Of a DNA stretch of 64,000 bases, positions 1 through 10,419 are shown piece after piece. The position numbers and the translations under genes are program-made. The stretch lies in NCBI GenBank assembly GCA_033032175.1, contig CM065328.1, positions 4,712,690-4,776,689 on the forward strand. Direction: 5' to 3'. Under the pieces are notes generated by a model that saw only the letters and a program-made list of their open reading frames with translations, made no database searches and was not told the origin of the DNA. Source of the DNA: Saturnia japonica (lineage: Eukaryota > Arthropoda > Insecta > Lepidoptera > Saturniidae). Position 1 is the first letter of the stretch. Each line of letters starts with the position of its first letter.

Positions 1-2093
1 TCAGTTACTTCCTTCAAGTGTTCCTGTAATTTCCTTTCCTTTTCGTCAAATATTATGTCGACTTCCACATCTATCATGTCTACGTCGTGACAGTTAACCC
101 TTTCAGTACTACCTACATATTCAGTAACCTTAAAAGGTTTCGTAATTGTTAAAGCCATTGGTTTGTCTAATGTGTTTTGTATAACCGTAGTGGCATAACC
201 ATTGTGACATTGTACAATTGCTGATGGCATTCTAACTCCATCGTAAAGTTTTGTAAAATTTAAAATAGCTTCTCCTGAAAATTGGTCTGTCGGTAACTTT
301 ACACGTTGTTCTGTTCGCGGGTCTAGTATGATTAGATGATTACTTTCGTTAACTATCGGAATCGTAGTACTTTTCGTTACGAGTTTTGAGTGTTTTAAGT
401 CTATAACAGCTTCTAACTGTATTAAAAGATCATTGCCTATTAACCCATCATATTTGTCATCAACATCGTACACATAAAATTTATGATAGCTATCGTTTTT
501 GAATGATGGCATGAGTGGAATATAGACTACTTCATTATGGTTGCTAGATGCATGTGTGCTAATAACGGTGAATGGTTGTGTACTTGCATAGGACCTATAG
601 AAGTTATGAGCTTTACGCGGACTCATGAATGATCGCATACTACCGGTATCGATCATAAATTTCGCGTCAATTTCTGGTATGTGAATGTACGGTAACTTCA
701 ATTTAACATCACAATTTAGATTTACTATTTCGGGTTTGTTTGTGTAATCTCCTATTCGAAAATTTTGAATTTCTTCACTTACACTCTCGTCTTTCAAATT
801 TCTTACTTTCGTCATCAGTCGTTTTAGTTTGATTCTCATTTTCGAATTCTTCATAATAATCGCTTTTTCCTGTGGCCAATATTCCTGATCGTAGTAGTCA
901 TTATTATCGTAACAGTAATAGTGACCGACTTCGCCTAATTCCAACTCATTAAGGCGAAAGCCTTGGGGTGGTCCCTGACCTTGATGTTTTAACGGTGGTG
1001 CAGTACGCATAGTGACGTCGGTATTTTCTAAAGCATTTGTTGGTTGGGGAGGCCTATACCCTAACTGACCTTGGTTAATTTGTGGACGGTATCCAAACTG
1101 CTGTCTAGGCATTGAACCGAATTGTGTTGGTTGCATGAATTTTTGTTGCATACCGAATTGCTGAGGGCTTAACTGTGGCTTATATCCGAATTGCGGTGTA
1201 TAACCTAACTGAGGCTTATATCCGAACTGAGGTTTATGTCCGAATTGGGGTGTATACCCTAACTGAGGCTTATATCCGAACTGAGGTTTATATCCGAACT
1301 GCGGCTGCGAACCAAAGGTTTGCGGTAATTTTACTTGACTACCCGGAACACCGAATTTAAATTGGGGTGGATTAGAGGGTTGCAATATTGGCCTAAAACC
1401 ACTGGATTGAATTGAACCCTGTACTTCCCGGGGTATGCCAGAGAGATTACTCTGTAAATGCGGGGTATTGTTGAACTTCGCTTGTAATGACGTACCTGTT
1501 TGTTGCCTGCATAATTTATTTTTAGTATTATATTGTTCGTAAAAGTTCACTTCTTCCAATACAAACTCTAAAGCCTTTTCTAACGTTTCTGGCGATTTCA
1601 ATCTAACTGTTCTTATCAAATGTTCCGGTAAGTTGTACAAGAAAACGTTAAGTGACATATTATTATAAATAATGATCTTTGCATTTTTAATTTCTGTGTT
1701 TGTTAACTGATTTACTTTTGATATTAATACTGCTCTAATTGATTGTATACGATTACAAAAATCTGTATAATTTTCACCGTGTTTTATCTTTACATTTTCT
1801 AACTCTATCGCAATGCACTCTTCACTCCTAGGATCACCAAAGTGTTGAGTTAATAAGTCTTTAAGTTCAGCCCATTTCTCGATGTCTTCCCTTTCACTTA
1901 GTAAGGCTGCTGCGTCATCAACTAACCTACTTGTTAATGCGTGAATCACATACAAGTTTTGTTCCTGACTCCCTTTATATTTATTAATTACAAATTCACA
2001 TTTCCTTAAAAATAAATTTAGATGGCGTTTATCCCCGTTGAACTGCGGTATCAGTTTCATCATTTCGTTTGGGATTATTGTAATGGTTGCCAT
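1..2093 (-). CDS. Ty3/gypsy (errantivirus-like) Gag-protease polyprotein, 3' part outside window
   Basis: The minus-strand frame opens at ATG 2093 and stays open for 697 codons to the left edge. Residues 1-200 resemble Gag of the insect gypsy/17.6/TED group, with the pattern IPQFNG, then HFGDPRSEE and DFCNRIQ. Residues about 262-331 are a low-complexity stretch of six-residue repeats (PQ[F/L]GY[K/T]) in two 54-bp DNA units (1185-1238, 1239-1292). I see no CCHC zinc knuckle, which fits errantivirus Gag. An aspartic protease active site, DTG, lies at residue 482 (plus positions 650-642). Gag and protease share one frame, whereas a frameshift between gag and pol is usual in this group. Reverse transcriptase and integrase would lie left of position 1. 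The ATG is the first in frame and is preceded by a leader with primer-binding site. Sure of the family, less of the clade. Confidence 0.88.
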   Translation of the reverse strand, partial: MATITIIPNEMMKLIPQFNGDKRHLNLFLRKCEFVINKYKGSQEQNLYVIHALTSRLVDDAAALLSEREDIEKWAELKDLLTQHFGDPRSEECIAIELENVKIKHGENYTDFCNRIQSIRAVLISKVNQLTNTEIKNAKIIIYNNMSLNVFLYNLPEHLIRTVRLKSPETLEKALEFVLEEVNFYEQYNTKNKLCRQQTGTSLQAKFNNTPHLQSNLSGIPREVQGSIQSSGFRPILQPSNPPQFKFGVPGSQVKLPQTFGSQPQFGYKPQFGYKPQLGYTPQFGHKPQFGYKPQLGYTPQFGYKPQLSPQQFGMQQKFMQPTQFGSMPRQQFGYRPQINQGQLGYRPPQPTNALENTDVTMRTAPPLKHQGQGPPQGFRLNELELGEVGHYYCYDNNDYYDQEYWPQEKAIIMKNSKMRIKLKRLMTKVRNLKDESVSEEIQNFRIGDYTNKPEIVNLNCDVKLKLPYIHIPEIDAKFMIDTGSMRSFMSPRKAHNFYRSYASTQPFTVISTHASSNHNEVVYIPLMPSFKNDSYHKFYVYDVDDKYDGLIGNDLLIQLEAVIDLKHSKLVTKSTTIPIVNESNHLIILDPRTEQRVKLPTDQFSGEAILNFTKLYDGVRMPSAIVQCHNGYATTVIQNTLDKPMALTITKPFKVTEYVGSTERVNCHDVDMIDVEVDIIFDEKERKLQEHLKEVT

Positions 2094-2590
2094 TTTTGAT
2101 ACACACTAACACAAAATACGACAAAAATAAAATACAAGACACACAAAAATATAAAAGACACGAAATGTAAATTCCTAATTTAAATATAGTGAAAAGATTT
2201 TATTCCTAATACAAAAATATAACTAAAATAATAAATTTGAGAAATTATATTTGTTACTGCAATTTTTCCTTTTTATATTGTATATTTGAATTTATTACTT
2301 ATAACTAATGTCTATAGAAAATTCATAAGTGAGTTTTTCGAAGTTTAGAAATACACTCGAATTATTCCAGACATCTATAACTATTATTCGAAAAGGATTG
2401 GGATATATAGAAAGGAATAGCTAGTTGAGTCTACTCACAAACTGCCCATGTCCCTCGATGAGTCTTAGACGTGTCCTCCAGCTGCTGTGATGATCTTTGA
2501 CAAATTTGTTTGGTTCGAGGATTCCCGATTAAAACGCGTGGAAACGTTCGTCGCGGTACTGATTTTTAAATACTTTTCACGACGCGGAAA
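2094..2590 (-). other. Untranslated leader of the gypsy-like element
   Basis: This is AT-rich sequence between primer-binding site and Gag start, where the packaging signal of an LTR element is expected. I see no open frame of note. The 71-codon plus-strand frame starting at 2487 runs across leader, primer-binding site and LTR and is taken as chance. Confidence 0.55.
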
Positions 2591-2607
2591 TCCTACCGGC
2601 TGCGCCA
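2591..2607 (-). other. Primer-binding site of the gypsy-like element
   Basis: On the minus strand it reads TGGCGCAGCCGGTAGGA. This closely matches the TGGCGCAGTC-type site, complementary to a tRNA 3' end (tRNA-Ser type), that is typical of the 17.6/297 group of errantiviruses. It fixes the inner LTR edge at about 2608. Confidence 0.7.
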
Positions 2608-2832
2608 GTCAAGTCGTGCGCGAGCGGAGGACTTTAAAAAAAGATTTTAAATTTTTTGAGAAGCGTTTATTCGCGACCATACATGTCTTAAGACTAACTT
2701 AAAAATACTCTTAAAACTACGAAGCAAACACCAGACGCGCCTTACAGGATCAGTTTACTGCAACGTTGCGTCTGGCTTCTCTAGAATACAGACTGCTGAG
2801 TAGCGATATTCATAGAGGGTGATTCTATAACT
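2608..2832 (-). repeat. 5' LTR of the gypsy-like element (approximate edges)
   Basis: The inner edge is set by the primer-binding site. The outer edge is placed where the minus strand begins AGTTATAG, as errantivirus LTRs usually start with AGT. A polyadenylation signal AATAAA lies on the minus strand at 2671-2666. The second LTR is outside the window, so edges cannot be confirmed by comparison. Length of about 225 bp is short but plausible. Confidence 0.5.
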
Positions 2833-2872
2833 AGCTAAACATATAATTATGTTTTATAAAACCTTAAACAAT

Positions 2873-3015
2873 ATATTATTTTGTACGAACTACCGCCATG
2901 ATCGAGAAGTTAATAGATTTCTCAACTTATTATTCATTTAGCAAATATTAATATTTATTATAATACGTAATATTTATTAAAATTAAAAACTATATTTTTC
3001 GTAAAGCTAACAACT
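2873..3015 (+). repeat. Dispersed repeat family A, fragment
   Basis: It aligns with 33310-33445 (same strand) and with the reverse complement of about 24585-24665. Shared blocks include CATGATCGA, TTCTCAACTT and AACTATATTTTTC. It has no coding content and its class is unknown. Confidence 0.55.
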
Positions 3016-3059
3016 CGTCCATCCTGATAAATTTCGCGTCCCCGCGACCACGTGCCCGC

Positions 3060-3170
3060 CGTTTTTCGTAAAGCTAACACAAGGGTGGTCCAATTTATTT
3101 TCATTGTCTTTCGACCTTCAACTTCGAAGCTACACCAGGGAACTCTTCAAAATCATTGAAGTTGGTTTTT
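3060..3170 (-). repeat. Dispersed repeat family B, fragment
   Basis: The reverse complement matches 16630-16715: both contain GAAGAGTTCCCTGGTGTA followed by CAATGAAA and a CCACCCTT/CTACCCTT block. Families at 15075, 20820, 22165 and 60190 share the 3' part. Confidence 0.55.
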
Positions 3171-3623
3171 GGTTTTCTTTTCTGTTAAAAATAGTCTTGG
3201 TATTACCTCTGTACCAATCGTAGAAAGTCATCTACGCTGCGTCGTGAGAAATTTCAAATGTATAGTAAAATATTACAACAAATGTGTATTCGCTTAAAAT
3301 TCATAATTTTATCCACAGATACATTTAAAACTAATAAAGGTTTTAGACTCTGGTTTGAGTGCGAACAGTGTGGACATCTTAACTATAAACAGAACAGTAA
3401 CAATGTTTGCTTTGCTGTGTTCCTGTCTGAAAGTTATATGTTGGGCAACACACAAGCGTTAGAGTTTTCGTAACTTGTGTCTTTAAATATACCTAATTGA
3501 AGTGACACTTATTTTAGCATTCTAAGTAAAATTTTATAAGTATATCGTGACGTAACAGACGATAATGGTTAATTATGAAAAAAAAAAAAACCGACTGCAA
3601 CAAAAACATTTGACTAAAATAAA

Positions 3624-3811
3624 TACAGTGTAAACTCTTTATAACGAAACTCAAGGGACTGAGCATTTTTTGTCGTTATAGAGAGTTATTGTTATATGGA
3701 GTGGGGTTTCAATATGTGGGTTTTAACGCAAACCAACCAAGTTGGGCTCACTTCAACGTTATAGGGAGTTTATCGTTATAAAGGGTAACGTTATAAAGTG
3801 TTTGCACTGTA
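3624..3811. mobile_element. MITE of Tc1/mariner-pogo type, TA-flanked
   Basis: The termini are inverted repeats. The left end at 3626 begins CAGTGTAAACTCTTTATAAC; the reverse complement of the right end (3809) begins CAGTGCAAACACTTTATAAC, two mismatches in 20. Both ends are flanked by TA (3624-3625 and 3810-3811), the target of Tc1/mariner transposases. The 184-bp body has no open frame and carries internal GTTATA-type repeats. The autonomous parent is not visible. Pogo/Tigger affinity rests on the CAGT...TATAACG ends and is inference. Confidence 0.75.
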
Positions 3812-4099
3812 TATTAGTATTTTTGCTTTTTATTTGATTCAGACGTCGTACTTAAATATTATATAGCCTATGTCACTGCCAGAATTAAGACGTATGATCT
3901 AAGGAGACCTTGTATGCTAAAATCCATCACGCTGTTTAGGCTGCAGAGCGTGCCAAAGAAATAGACATACATACGTTAGAAAAACATAACCAACCTTTTT
4001 CACAGTCGGGTAAATAAGCATGTGTTCAAATACAAAGAAATTTCACTTCAACCTCGTACAATAAAAAAAAATTGTAGCGTATTATATAATGAGCTTTGT

Positions 4100-4320
4100 A
4101 TAATGGAAAACATCGTGATGAAACCATAATATAGTGGTAGGACATTTTACAATGTCCGCCCTAGTCCTAGCTAGCACTCTCAAGTTAGAAAATTGTCTCC
4201 AAACACCTATAAATATTTCTAGGAACTGACATAAGCGTTCCCTCACCATATTTACCATCTCAGCCTACATCGTTACTTAATATCAGGTGAGATTTTGTCC
4301 AAACACAAAAACCTACAAAA
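4100..4320 (+). repeat. tRNA-headed SINE family C, 5'-truncated copy
   Basis: It contains the conserved run ATCGTGATGAAACC, then TGGTAGG, TCTCAAGTT and finally ATATCAGGTGAGAT. It matches 46270-46505 and 52840-52985 and the reverse strand at 37800, 50870 and 51950. The tRNA-like head is missing. Confidence 0.55.
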
Positions 4321-4689
4321 TATATAAAAAACTGAATTTTTCTATTTTCACTAATTCAGTTTCTAATAAAAATACCACGCAGTCGTTTATGCCTTGCGCC
4401 ATCGTCAAGACGTAATTTAAAATCTAATCCAAGGGGCATACGTCCGCAGGCAATCTGATTCTCGAGAAACTTAATTCCATACTAATTCGGAGTAAGTTCT
4501 AAGACGAAATTGAATTCGAGTGCTTACGTGAGAGAGTCTTCCGCAAGTTAGTCGTACTAAGCATTATACAGATATATATACAAAATAGAAAATATTGGGC
4601 ATTTTGAGATGGTACGTTATGTTACAATTTTGGCAGGTGGTAACGTTTACTTGAAGTTTCTAAATCCAGCTTTTTTATCTTAGTTTATA

Positions 4690-4790
4690 AGTGACAACAT
4701 TGTGCCTGGTGGTGAGCACAGTGCAATCCAATAATATTGGTGACCACCGCGTGATCAATAATCTATCACCAGACGCTGATCCCGAAACGC
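4690..4790 (-). repeat. LINE family E, 3' untranslated fragment
   Basis: The reverse complement carries the tail block also seen at 51740-51830 and 48280-48355: GGTGGTCACC, TTGGATTG(T/C)ACTG, CACCACC. The 70-codon frame that starts here is therefore spurious. Confidence 0.5.
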
Positions 4791-4899
4791 GACGAGCATT
4801 GGCGAATCACTATGACAAGTTTTTTACTATATACATGGTGATCGCGATCCAATCTTACCACACCGTAAGACTCATAGTTAAAATGATTAAAGGTTGCCG

Positions 4900-5795
4900 T
4901 TGAAAAACCGACATTTAATATATCATTTATTTGCTAGACAGTCCCTCTTTTATTGTTTCAGTTACTAACATTTCACTTTGTCTTCTTTTCCATGATTACT
5001 GTTAGATTAAACATTTTAAGGTGAACAAAAACAATTAGTAACAAACAGTCTTTATTTAGGCGGAAATAGCAAAGAAATTCCCGACATACAACTATGAGGA
5101 AGAAAAAATGGTAGCTAGGTATGTACTATGTAAGTTCTAAGGTGATTCCTCAAAAGCAGTATTAGTAAAAAGTTTCATTATTTTGAGCACTGTATGTAAA
5201 GTGGACGGTTACTACAATACCCTGCCACTTCGCTTAATATTTCTTGAGCTGATGTTAAGTAAGTACGTGGATTTGAGTCTTGTTTAGTATGGGATTCAAT
5301 ACCACTTTATTTCACAAAACTATAACCAGTGTTTGGCAGTTCCAGTAATAGTAAACGATAAATCGTACTGGTCGATAATCGTGCCGGAAAGTGATTGTGC
5401 AGAATTGTAATCAGATTTAGTGTAACATTCCACTGTAAAAACTATGACTATAAAGCATTTGTTTCTCAAAAACTATGGAACACAGATATACAGAATCTGT
5501 CAATTAAGAATTTATAGAAAGCTTTGGTAGAAAAGATTTTGTAACCTACAAGATACCTACAATATGACTCCACAAGACAATTCTAAAAAATATCACAGCC
5601 ATATACTTTTTTACATAGGCGAGTATGATTTTAAGTCGTAATTATTTTCTTTGAAACAAAAGACTAGCGGGTCAAACATGGTTATTGTAACTGTGGTATG
5701 TCACTGTAACTGTAATAATATGTAGAAAACAGGTACTTACTCAGAGTTATTAAAAGAGGTTATAAATAAGGTTAAAAATACTTTTTTTTTTTAAT
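4900..5795. other. AT-rich stretch, nothing recognised
   Basis: I see no coding pattern, paired splice sites or inverted ends here. It could be old intron or intergenic DNA. Confidence 0.4.
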
Positions 5796-5799
5796 TTCA

Positions 5800-6560
5800 C
5801 TTATTTATTTGTGGATGACTTGGCGCTTTTAAGTGAGAAAGTTGGACTGAAAATGAACCTCCACAAGGCCAAAGTAATGACCAATTCAATGAAGGCAGAC
5901 ATAACAGTGAACGGAGTGATTTAGAGTTTGTAAATGAATATACCTACATAGTCCAGCTTATTTCTCCAAAAGACCTAATAAAGGAAATAAATACAAGGAT
6001 CGCCAATGGTTGGAAGAAATTCTGATTACTTAAGAAAATTATAAAGTCACAGTACCTGGGCATGGCACTGAAAAGAAAAACTTTCAACATATGCATCCTT
6101 CCATGCTTAACTTACGGGTTTGAAACATGGGTACTCACCAAATCTCTAAAAGACAAACTTGCCAAATACCAAAGAGCAATGGAGCGCAGTATAATAGGGT
6201 CAAAAGTACTGACATCAGGATGAAAACCAAATAGACCGATATCCTACTACGTATTGACCAACAAAAATAGAGGTGGCCCGGACATATGATGCGTGACATA
6301 GAAGGAAAATGGTGCAAGGCAGTTCCAGAGTGGTATCCCAGAGATGAGAAAAAAGCTGTGGAAGACCGTGTCTAAGATGGAAGGATGACATCAAAATAAC
6401 TGCAGGCCCAAGGTGGAGATGAGTAAATCAGGACAGATGTCATGGGATGTTGTTAAAGGAAGCCTATGCCAGGAGGCACACTGAGATTAGAGACATTTTA
6501 TAAGATATAATATAAATGTGTATGTCATCTCTAATCCCAGAATAGAGGGCTTTATTATTA
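5800..6560 (+). pseudogene. Decayed LINE reverse transcriptase C-terminal part
   Basis: Translation shows the reverse-transcriptase active-site motif FVDD at 5808-5819, followed after an apparent internal deletion by KVGLKMNLHKAKVM. The C-terminal block FNICILPCLTYGFETWVLTK, then LAKYQRAMERSIIG, GHMMRD and EWYPRDEK follows. These are signatures of a lepidopteran non-LTR element often mis-annotated as a craniofacial development protein 2-like gene (RTE-like affinity is tentative). Stops and frame changes interrupt it. The 5' end is truncated, and a TTATTATTATTATAAAG tail ends it near 6560. It is not functional. Confidence 0.8.
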
Positions 6561-6569
6561 TTATAAAGC

Positions 6570-7905
6570 GGGAATGGTTGTGAAGATAAACGGTAGTTTT
6601 GGTAAAATATTACAAAAAAATACATGCCATAGTGACAGACTTTTAGTTTTAGGCGGGGGCATGTTCCTTATCCTATAATGATAGATACGGTCCTGTTCAC
6701 GGTCGTAGGTTTCGATTTCTTTCCCAAATTAAAAGGGGACCCGCGATTCCCTAAAGGTAGTACGAAACGGGGTCTGATATAATAGACACGTCTCATATAA
6801 ATGAAACGGACTCAATTCAGCCCTCGTACATGTTTATAAATCGAGCGAGATTTTCTAAATAAGGTCAAACGGTCTTGTAATTTTTGACATTGGATTTCCG
6901 CTTGCGGCTATTATTGGTTGTTTAAATCGTTTGTTCGTGAATATCTATCTATTTTTAATTTTGAAACTGTCTGTTTTTGGGAATATACATACGTAGGCTT
7001 TGAGATAAATTTATTTCGTTTCATAAAAAGTAAGGCTTAGTAAGAAACAGTACAATCATACCATTTTAGTCAATGTTACAGACGTAGGAAAAGTTGTAGT
7101 TTTGCAACACAACTTTGTCTAACGTTTAAAATAATTATATCTTTATAGTAATTATGAAATTTAGGTCAATAATATACACCGTCAAAAGAACTGTCTTTTG
7201 TGAACATTTATAGATAGGGAAAGCTTAAAATAATTTGTAGGTTTTCGTTTAATTCGTCAAAAAGTGCAAAACCTAGGCAAAGTTACGCATTTTTACGGTA
7301 TCTTACAAAGACCTAGGTTAATATGAACTCCTGGGATTGCTCGAGATGCCAAAGGCAACCAGTCTAAGAGAGGTTGGAGGCCACTGAGGGTAACCCCAAA
7401 AGACATTCCTCTCTTGGATCGACGGACCGTTCACATATAGTTACAAATATTCCTTACGGTCAATCTACTGAAGAATAATAAAGATGGAGCCGCCATGTTT
7501 CACGACCGCTTTATGAGATGGCATTCTTCATCACCATATGTCGGCTCTGACATATAATATATAAATCATATAAATTGAATAAAAGTTAATGTTAAAATAT
7601 CTTTTAAAACCGAGTCCATAAAAACAAGTTCATTTTGTGTAATTAGGGAGAAAGCGAAGAATTTCCAGTGAAGTGAATTTCTACAAAGTCCTAAATTCTT
7701 TAATATTATTTTCATTAAGCTACTTTTATAAGTTTTCGTTTCCCGTTCAAACTTAAAGACGTTTACATAATATGCGAACATCGATATATTTTAATCTACT
7801 TATAATAGCAAAGTCATATAAATTTTATAATTTAGCTATAGTATATATTTTTAAATGAGTTGTTCATGTGATTTCCCACCTTTCGATTATTCTTTGATGT
7901 CGCTC
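6570..7905. other. AT-rich stretch without recognised gene
   Basis: The segment 7320-7450 is richer in G+C than its surroundings and may be a repeat fragment, but I found no second copy in the window. Confidence 0.35.
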
Positions 7906-7909
7906 TTTC

Positions 7910-8280
7910 TTTGACCACGGAAAAATCAAAATTCTTATTATTTTCGAATACGTGTTTCGCGTGGCACCAACGCAGTACAGAAGGCACTTAATATCAATAA
8001 AGTGTACGGACTAGGTAACGCAAGTAAACGTAAGGTACGTTTTTGGATTAATCGCTTCCGTTTTGGAAATTTTGACCTCAACAATGAGTTCCGTGACCAA
8101 CCCGAAACGAAAGTCGTTAACGATAAATTGAAAACTGTAGTGGCAGCAGATTTCTCTCAAACTACGTCGCAATTAGCAGTAGTCTTCAACGTAAGAGATA
8201 AAATGATTCTGCTTCGTATATGTCAATTTGGAAAGGTAATTACGCTAGGAAAATGGGTAAACATAAACGAAAAGACGTAA
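7910..8280 (+). pseudogene. Fossil mariner transposase, N-terminal third
   Basis: The plus-strand translation from 7951 (RGTNAVQKALNINKVYG, then KVRFWINRFRFGNFDLNN and ETKVVNDKL) aligns with residues about 18-100 of the mariner transposase at 10495-11513. It covers the N-terminal helix-turn-helix DNA-binding region. The catalytic domain is absent. The upstream part is also alignable back to about 7910. The frame is open from 8002 to 8280 by chance survival; substitutions are many, so this is an old, 3'-truncated copy of the same subfamily. Confidence 0.75.
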
Positions 8281-8360
8281 AACACTTCAGTTATTATATT
8301 TGGAAAGTTACGAAAGAAGTATTTGGTTCATATATCCCAGGCTGTATCTGATGTAAGGGC

Positions 8361-8720
8361 GCTGTCTCAGAAACATTGCGTTAAATTGAGAATATGTCGA
8401 AGGAGAATGGCAAGAAACATGATGGAATACAACTACTACAATATAATATTAAGAAAATAACCTTAATAACAAGAGTTAAAGATAGAATAAAGATAATGAG
8501 ACAATTGAAATGACAATGGACGGGATACACAACAAGAGATAGCAAGATAAAATAGACAATAATTACATCAGTACGGTATCCACGGGATAATAAAAGAAAA
8601 AGAGGTAGACAAGTTAAAAGATGGATAGATATCATAAAGAAAAATGAATGTAGAATGTGGCTAAGAAAAGTAAACCATCTTGGTATTGAAATAGCTAGAA
8701 GAGGCGTACGTGTTACGTGA
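8361..8720 (+). pseudogene. Decayed LINE C-terminal fragment
   Basis: Frames give RQLK, a stop, then QWTGYTTRDSKIK, a second stop, then RYPRDNKRKRGRQVKRW. This parallels the WTGHMMRD...EWYPRDEK region of the LINE relic ending at 6560, so both derive from related elements. There are several stops. The 84-codon minus-strand frame across it is antisense noise. Confidence 0.6.
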
Positions 8721-8729
8721 CAAGCGGAC

Positions 8730-9765
8730 CACTAAAACAGGAAACACATGTTTAAAATTAAGAAAATCGTACTTTGTTTGTATTTAGTATCAACAAAAAC
8801 CCTTAAAAAATGAGAACCATGTAGGACAATGTCCTCGCTAAGTAGATACCATCCTCTTATATAGTACATTACAAAAAGCAAAGAGAAAGAATTAAATGGA
8901 TATTTCTCATATTTAAAATTTTAATGTACAAAAGATGACGGAGGAAATTTTTTGATGAATCAAAATATGCAAGATAATTATTATAAATAAGCTTTATTTT
9001 GAGAGATCTATGAACGAAGAAAATTGCAGGATCTGAGATTTAATGATTATCCTCTTATTTATTACCTACATTTACGAACCGACTGATTTCCGAACGTAAC
9101 ATGCCTAACCGTGCCAACATTGTGGGTGTTACACCCGGATATGGTGGCCGCGTTGCAGTTAAAAACAATTGTCGTATCTACCCAGCAATATCACCAGTTT
9201 TATGTTTATTATACCAGCATTATTAAAATCAACGATAACAACTACTAAGGTGTGGGATCACATAATAAACAGACGAATGTGAGACTGTTTTTGGATTAAA
9301 AATATAATTATTTGTCAGGTTTTTATGAATAAAAGGAAAAAAATTAAACAAAGACATGAAGTATGAATTGAATTTTTTGAAGGACGGACTCTACATAAAA
9401 GTTCTAAAAATAATTTCAAACAAAAGGAACGGACAAAAAGGATGCAAATATGAAAAGCATTCCGTGAAAAGAATCTTGTGGGATGTTTGAAATTAAATCA
9501 AGCCCGTGAACACGCGGCCTAAATTATAATGAAACGAGACCCCTTTTAAAATTGCGAAACAATGATGAAGATATGCTATGTAAGGAAGCGGTAGTACAAA
9601 AGTTGGACAAATTACTCTAGGGATTCAATTCTTTATAAGACTTAATTATAATATATTGGTGTAGTTGTTACGCACTAAGATGTTATGGTGTCTTTAAGAA
9701 TGGTTTATTGAGCAGTACGAAGTTTATATTATAGATAGACTAGGTAAAAGCATGGCTTTGTGGGG
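8730..9765. other. No recognised gene
   Basis: This is AT-rich DNA. Around 9330-9560 there are scattered codon-like stretches (for example ending KPVNTRP) that may be a worn transposon, but I cannot name it. Confidence 0.3.
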
Positions 9766-9769
9766 ACTC

Positions 9770-9860
9770 GCGAAAAATATAGGTGAATTCCTTCCGCGCT
9801 CGCCCTTAAATCCAGTGGAGTTGTCGAGGCCAATATTGCCAACAGAATACTTAATATCTA
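9770..9860 (-). repeat. Dispersed repeat family F, fragment
   Basis: The reverse complement contains the cluster GCGAGCGCGGAAGGAATTC, resembling the AAGGCACTCAGCCGCGAA region of copies at 53040 and 58130 and the inverted copy at 48775-49030. Confidence 0.4.
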
Positions 9861-10419
9861 GGACGTAAGTCACTTAAAACTTAAGACATTTATTAAAAGT
9901 AATCAATTACAAATAAACTTGTCTTGTTGTTGTTTATCGTGAAATCAATCAAGCAATCAGTCAATCGTTCAAAATAAAAAGAAGCTACTACTGGTACATA
10001 AATACTAGTAGGAATCGACAACAACTGCGTCGAGCATATAATATGCACCAGACATCATTTTATATAGAATAGCGGTCGCCCAATGAACGAAATTCGACCA
10101 ACGACTTTTTTCATAGACTATTTTCTGTTTGACATTTGCAGTATGGAGCGAAACAATGAATATTATATCACTTGCTGTCACTTTTCACTGACTGACAATG
10201 TCAATACTTTGGGGAGTCTACGTTCAATGGCACTGGACGTATAGGATTCGCAGTATTAATTTATTTAATTGAATATATTAGTAACAGATATTATAGATAA
10301 ATTTTAGCTTTCTGCGCTCCTTCTCCATATGAACTTTAACCATGCCAAATCTTATAGTTTTCCGTGCACGCAAACGCTTAAAAAGAGGTACAGAGTTTTT
10401 GCTTCACGTATTAATATTA

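Larger units (their letters stand above)
1..2832 (-). mobile_element. Ty3/gypsy LTR retrotransposon, 5' end (minus strand), truncated by window
   Basis: In minus orientation the order is LTR (about 2832-2608), primer-binding site (2607-2591), untranslated leader of about 500 bp, then the long Gag-protease frame. The frame has no stop and few signs of decay, so the copy may be young. Only the 5' half is in view; whether the pol and env genes and the second LTR are intact cannot be seen here. Confidence 0.8.

Noticed and set aside
1175..1360. A repetitive plus-strand frame rich in AYIRTEVY units
   Set aside because: It is the antisense shadow of the hexapeptide repeat in the gypsy-like Gag.
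4691..4903. A 70-codon plus-strand frame
   Set aside because: Its first part is antisense to a LINE family E tail repeated elsewhere in the window.
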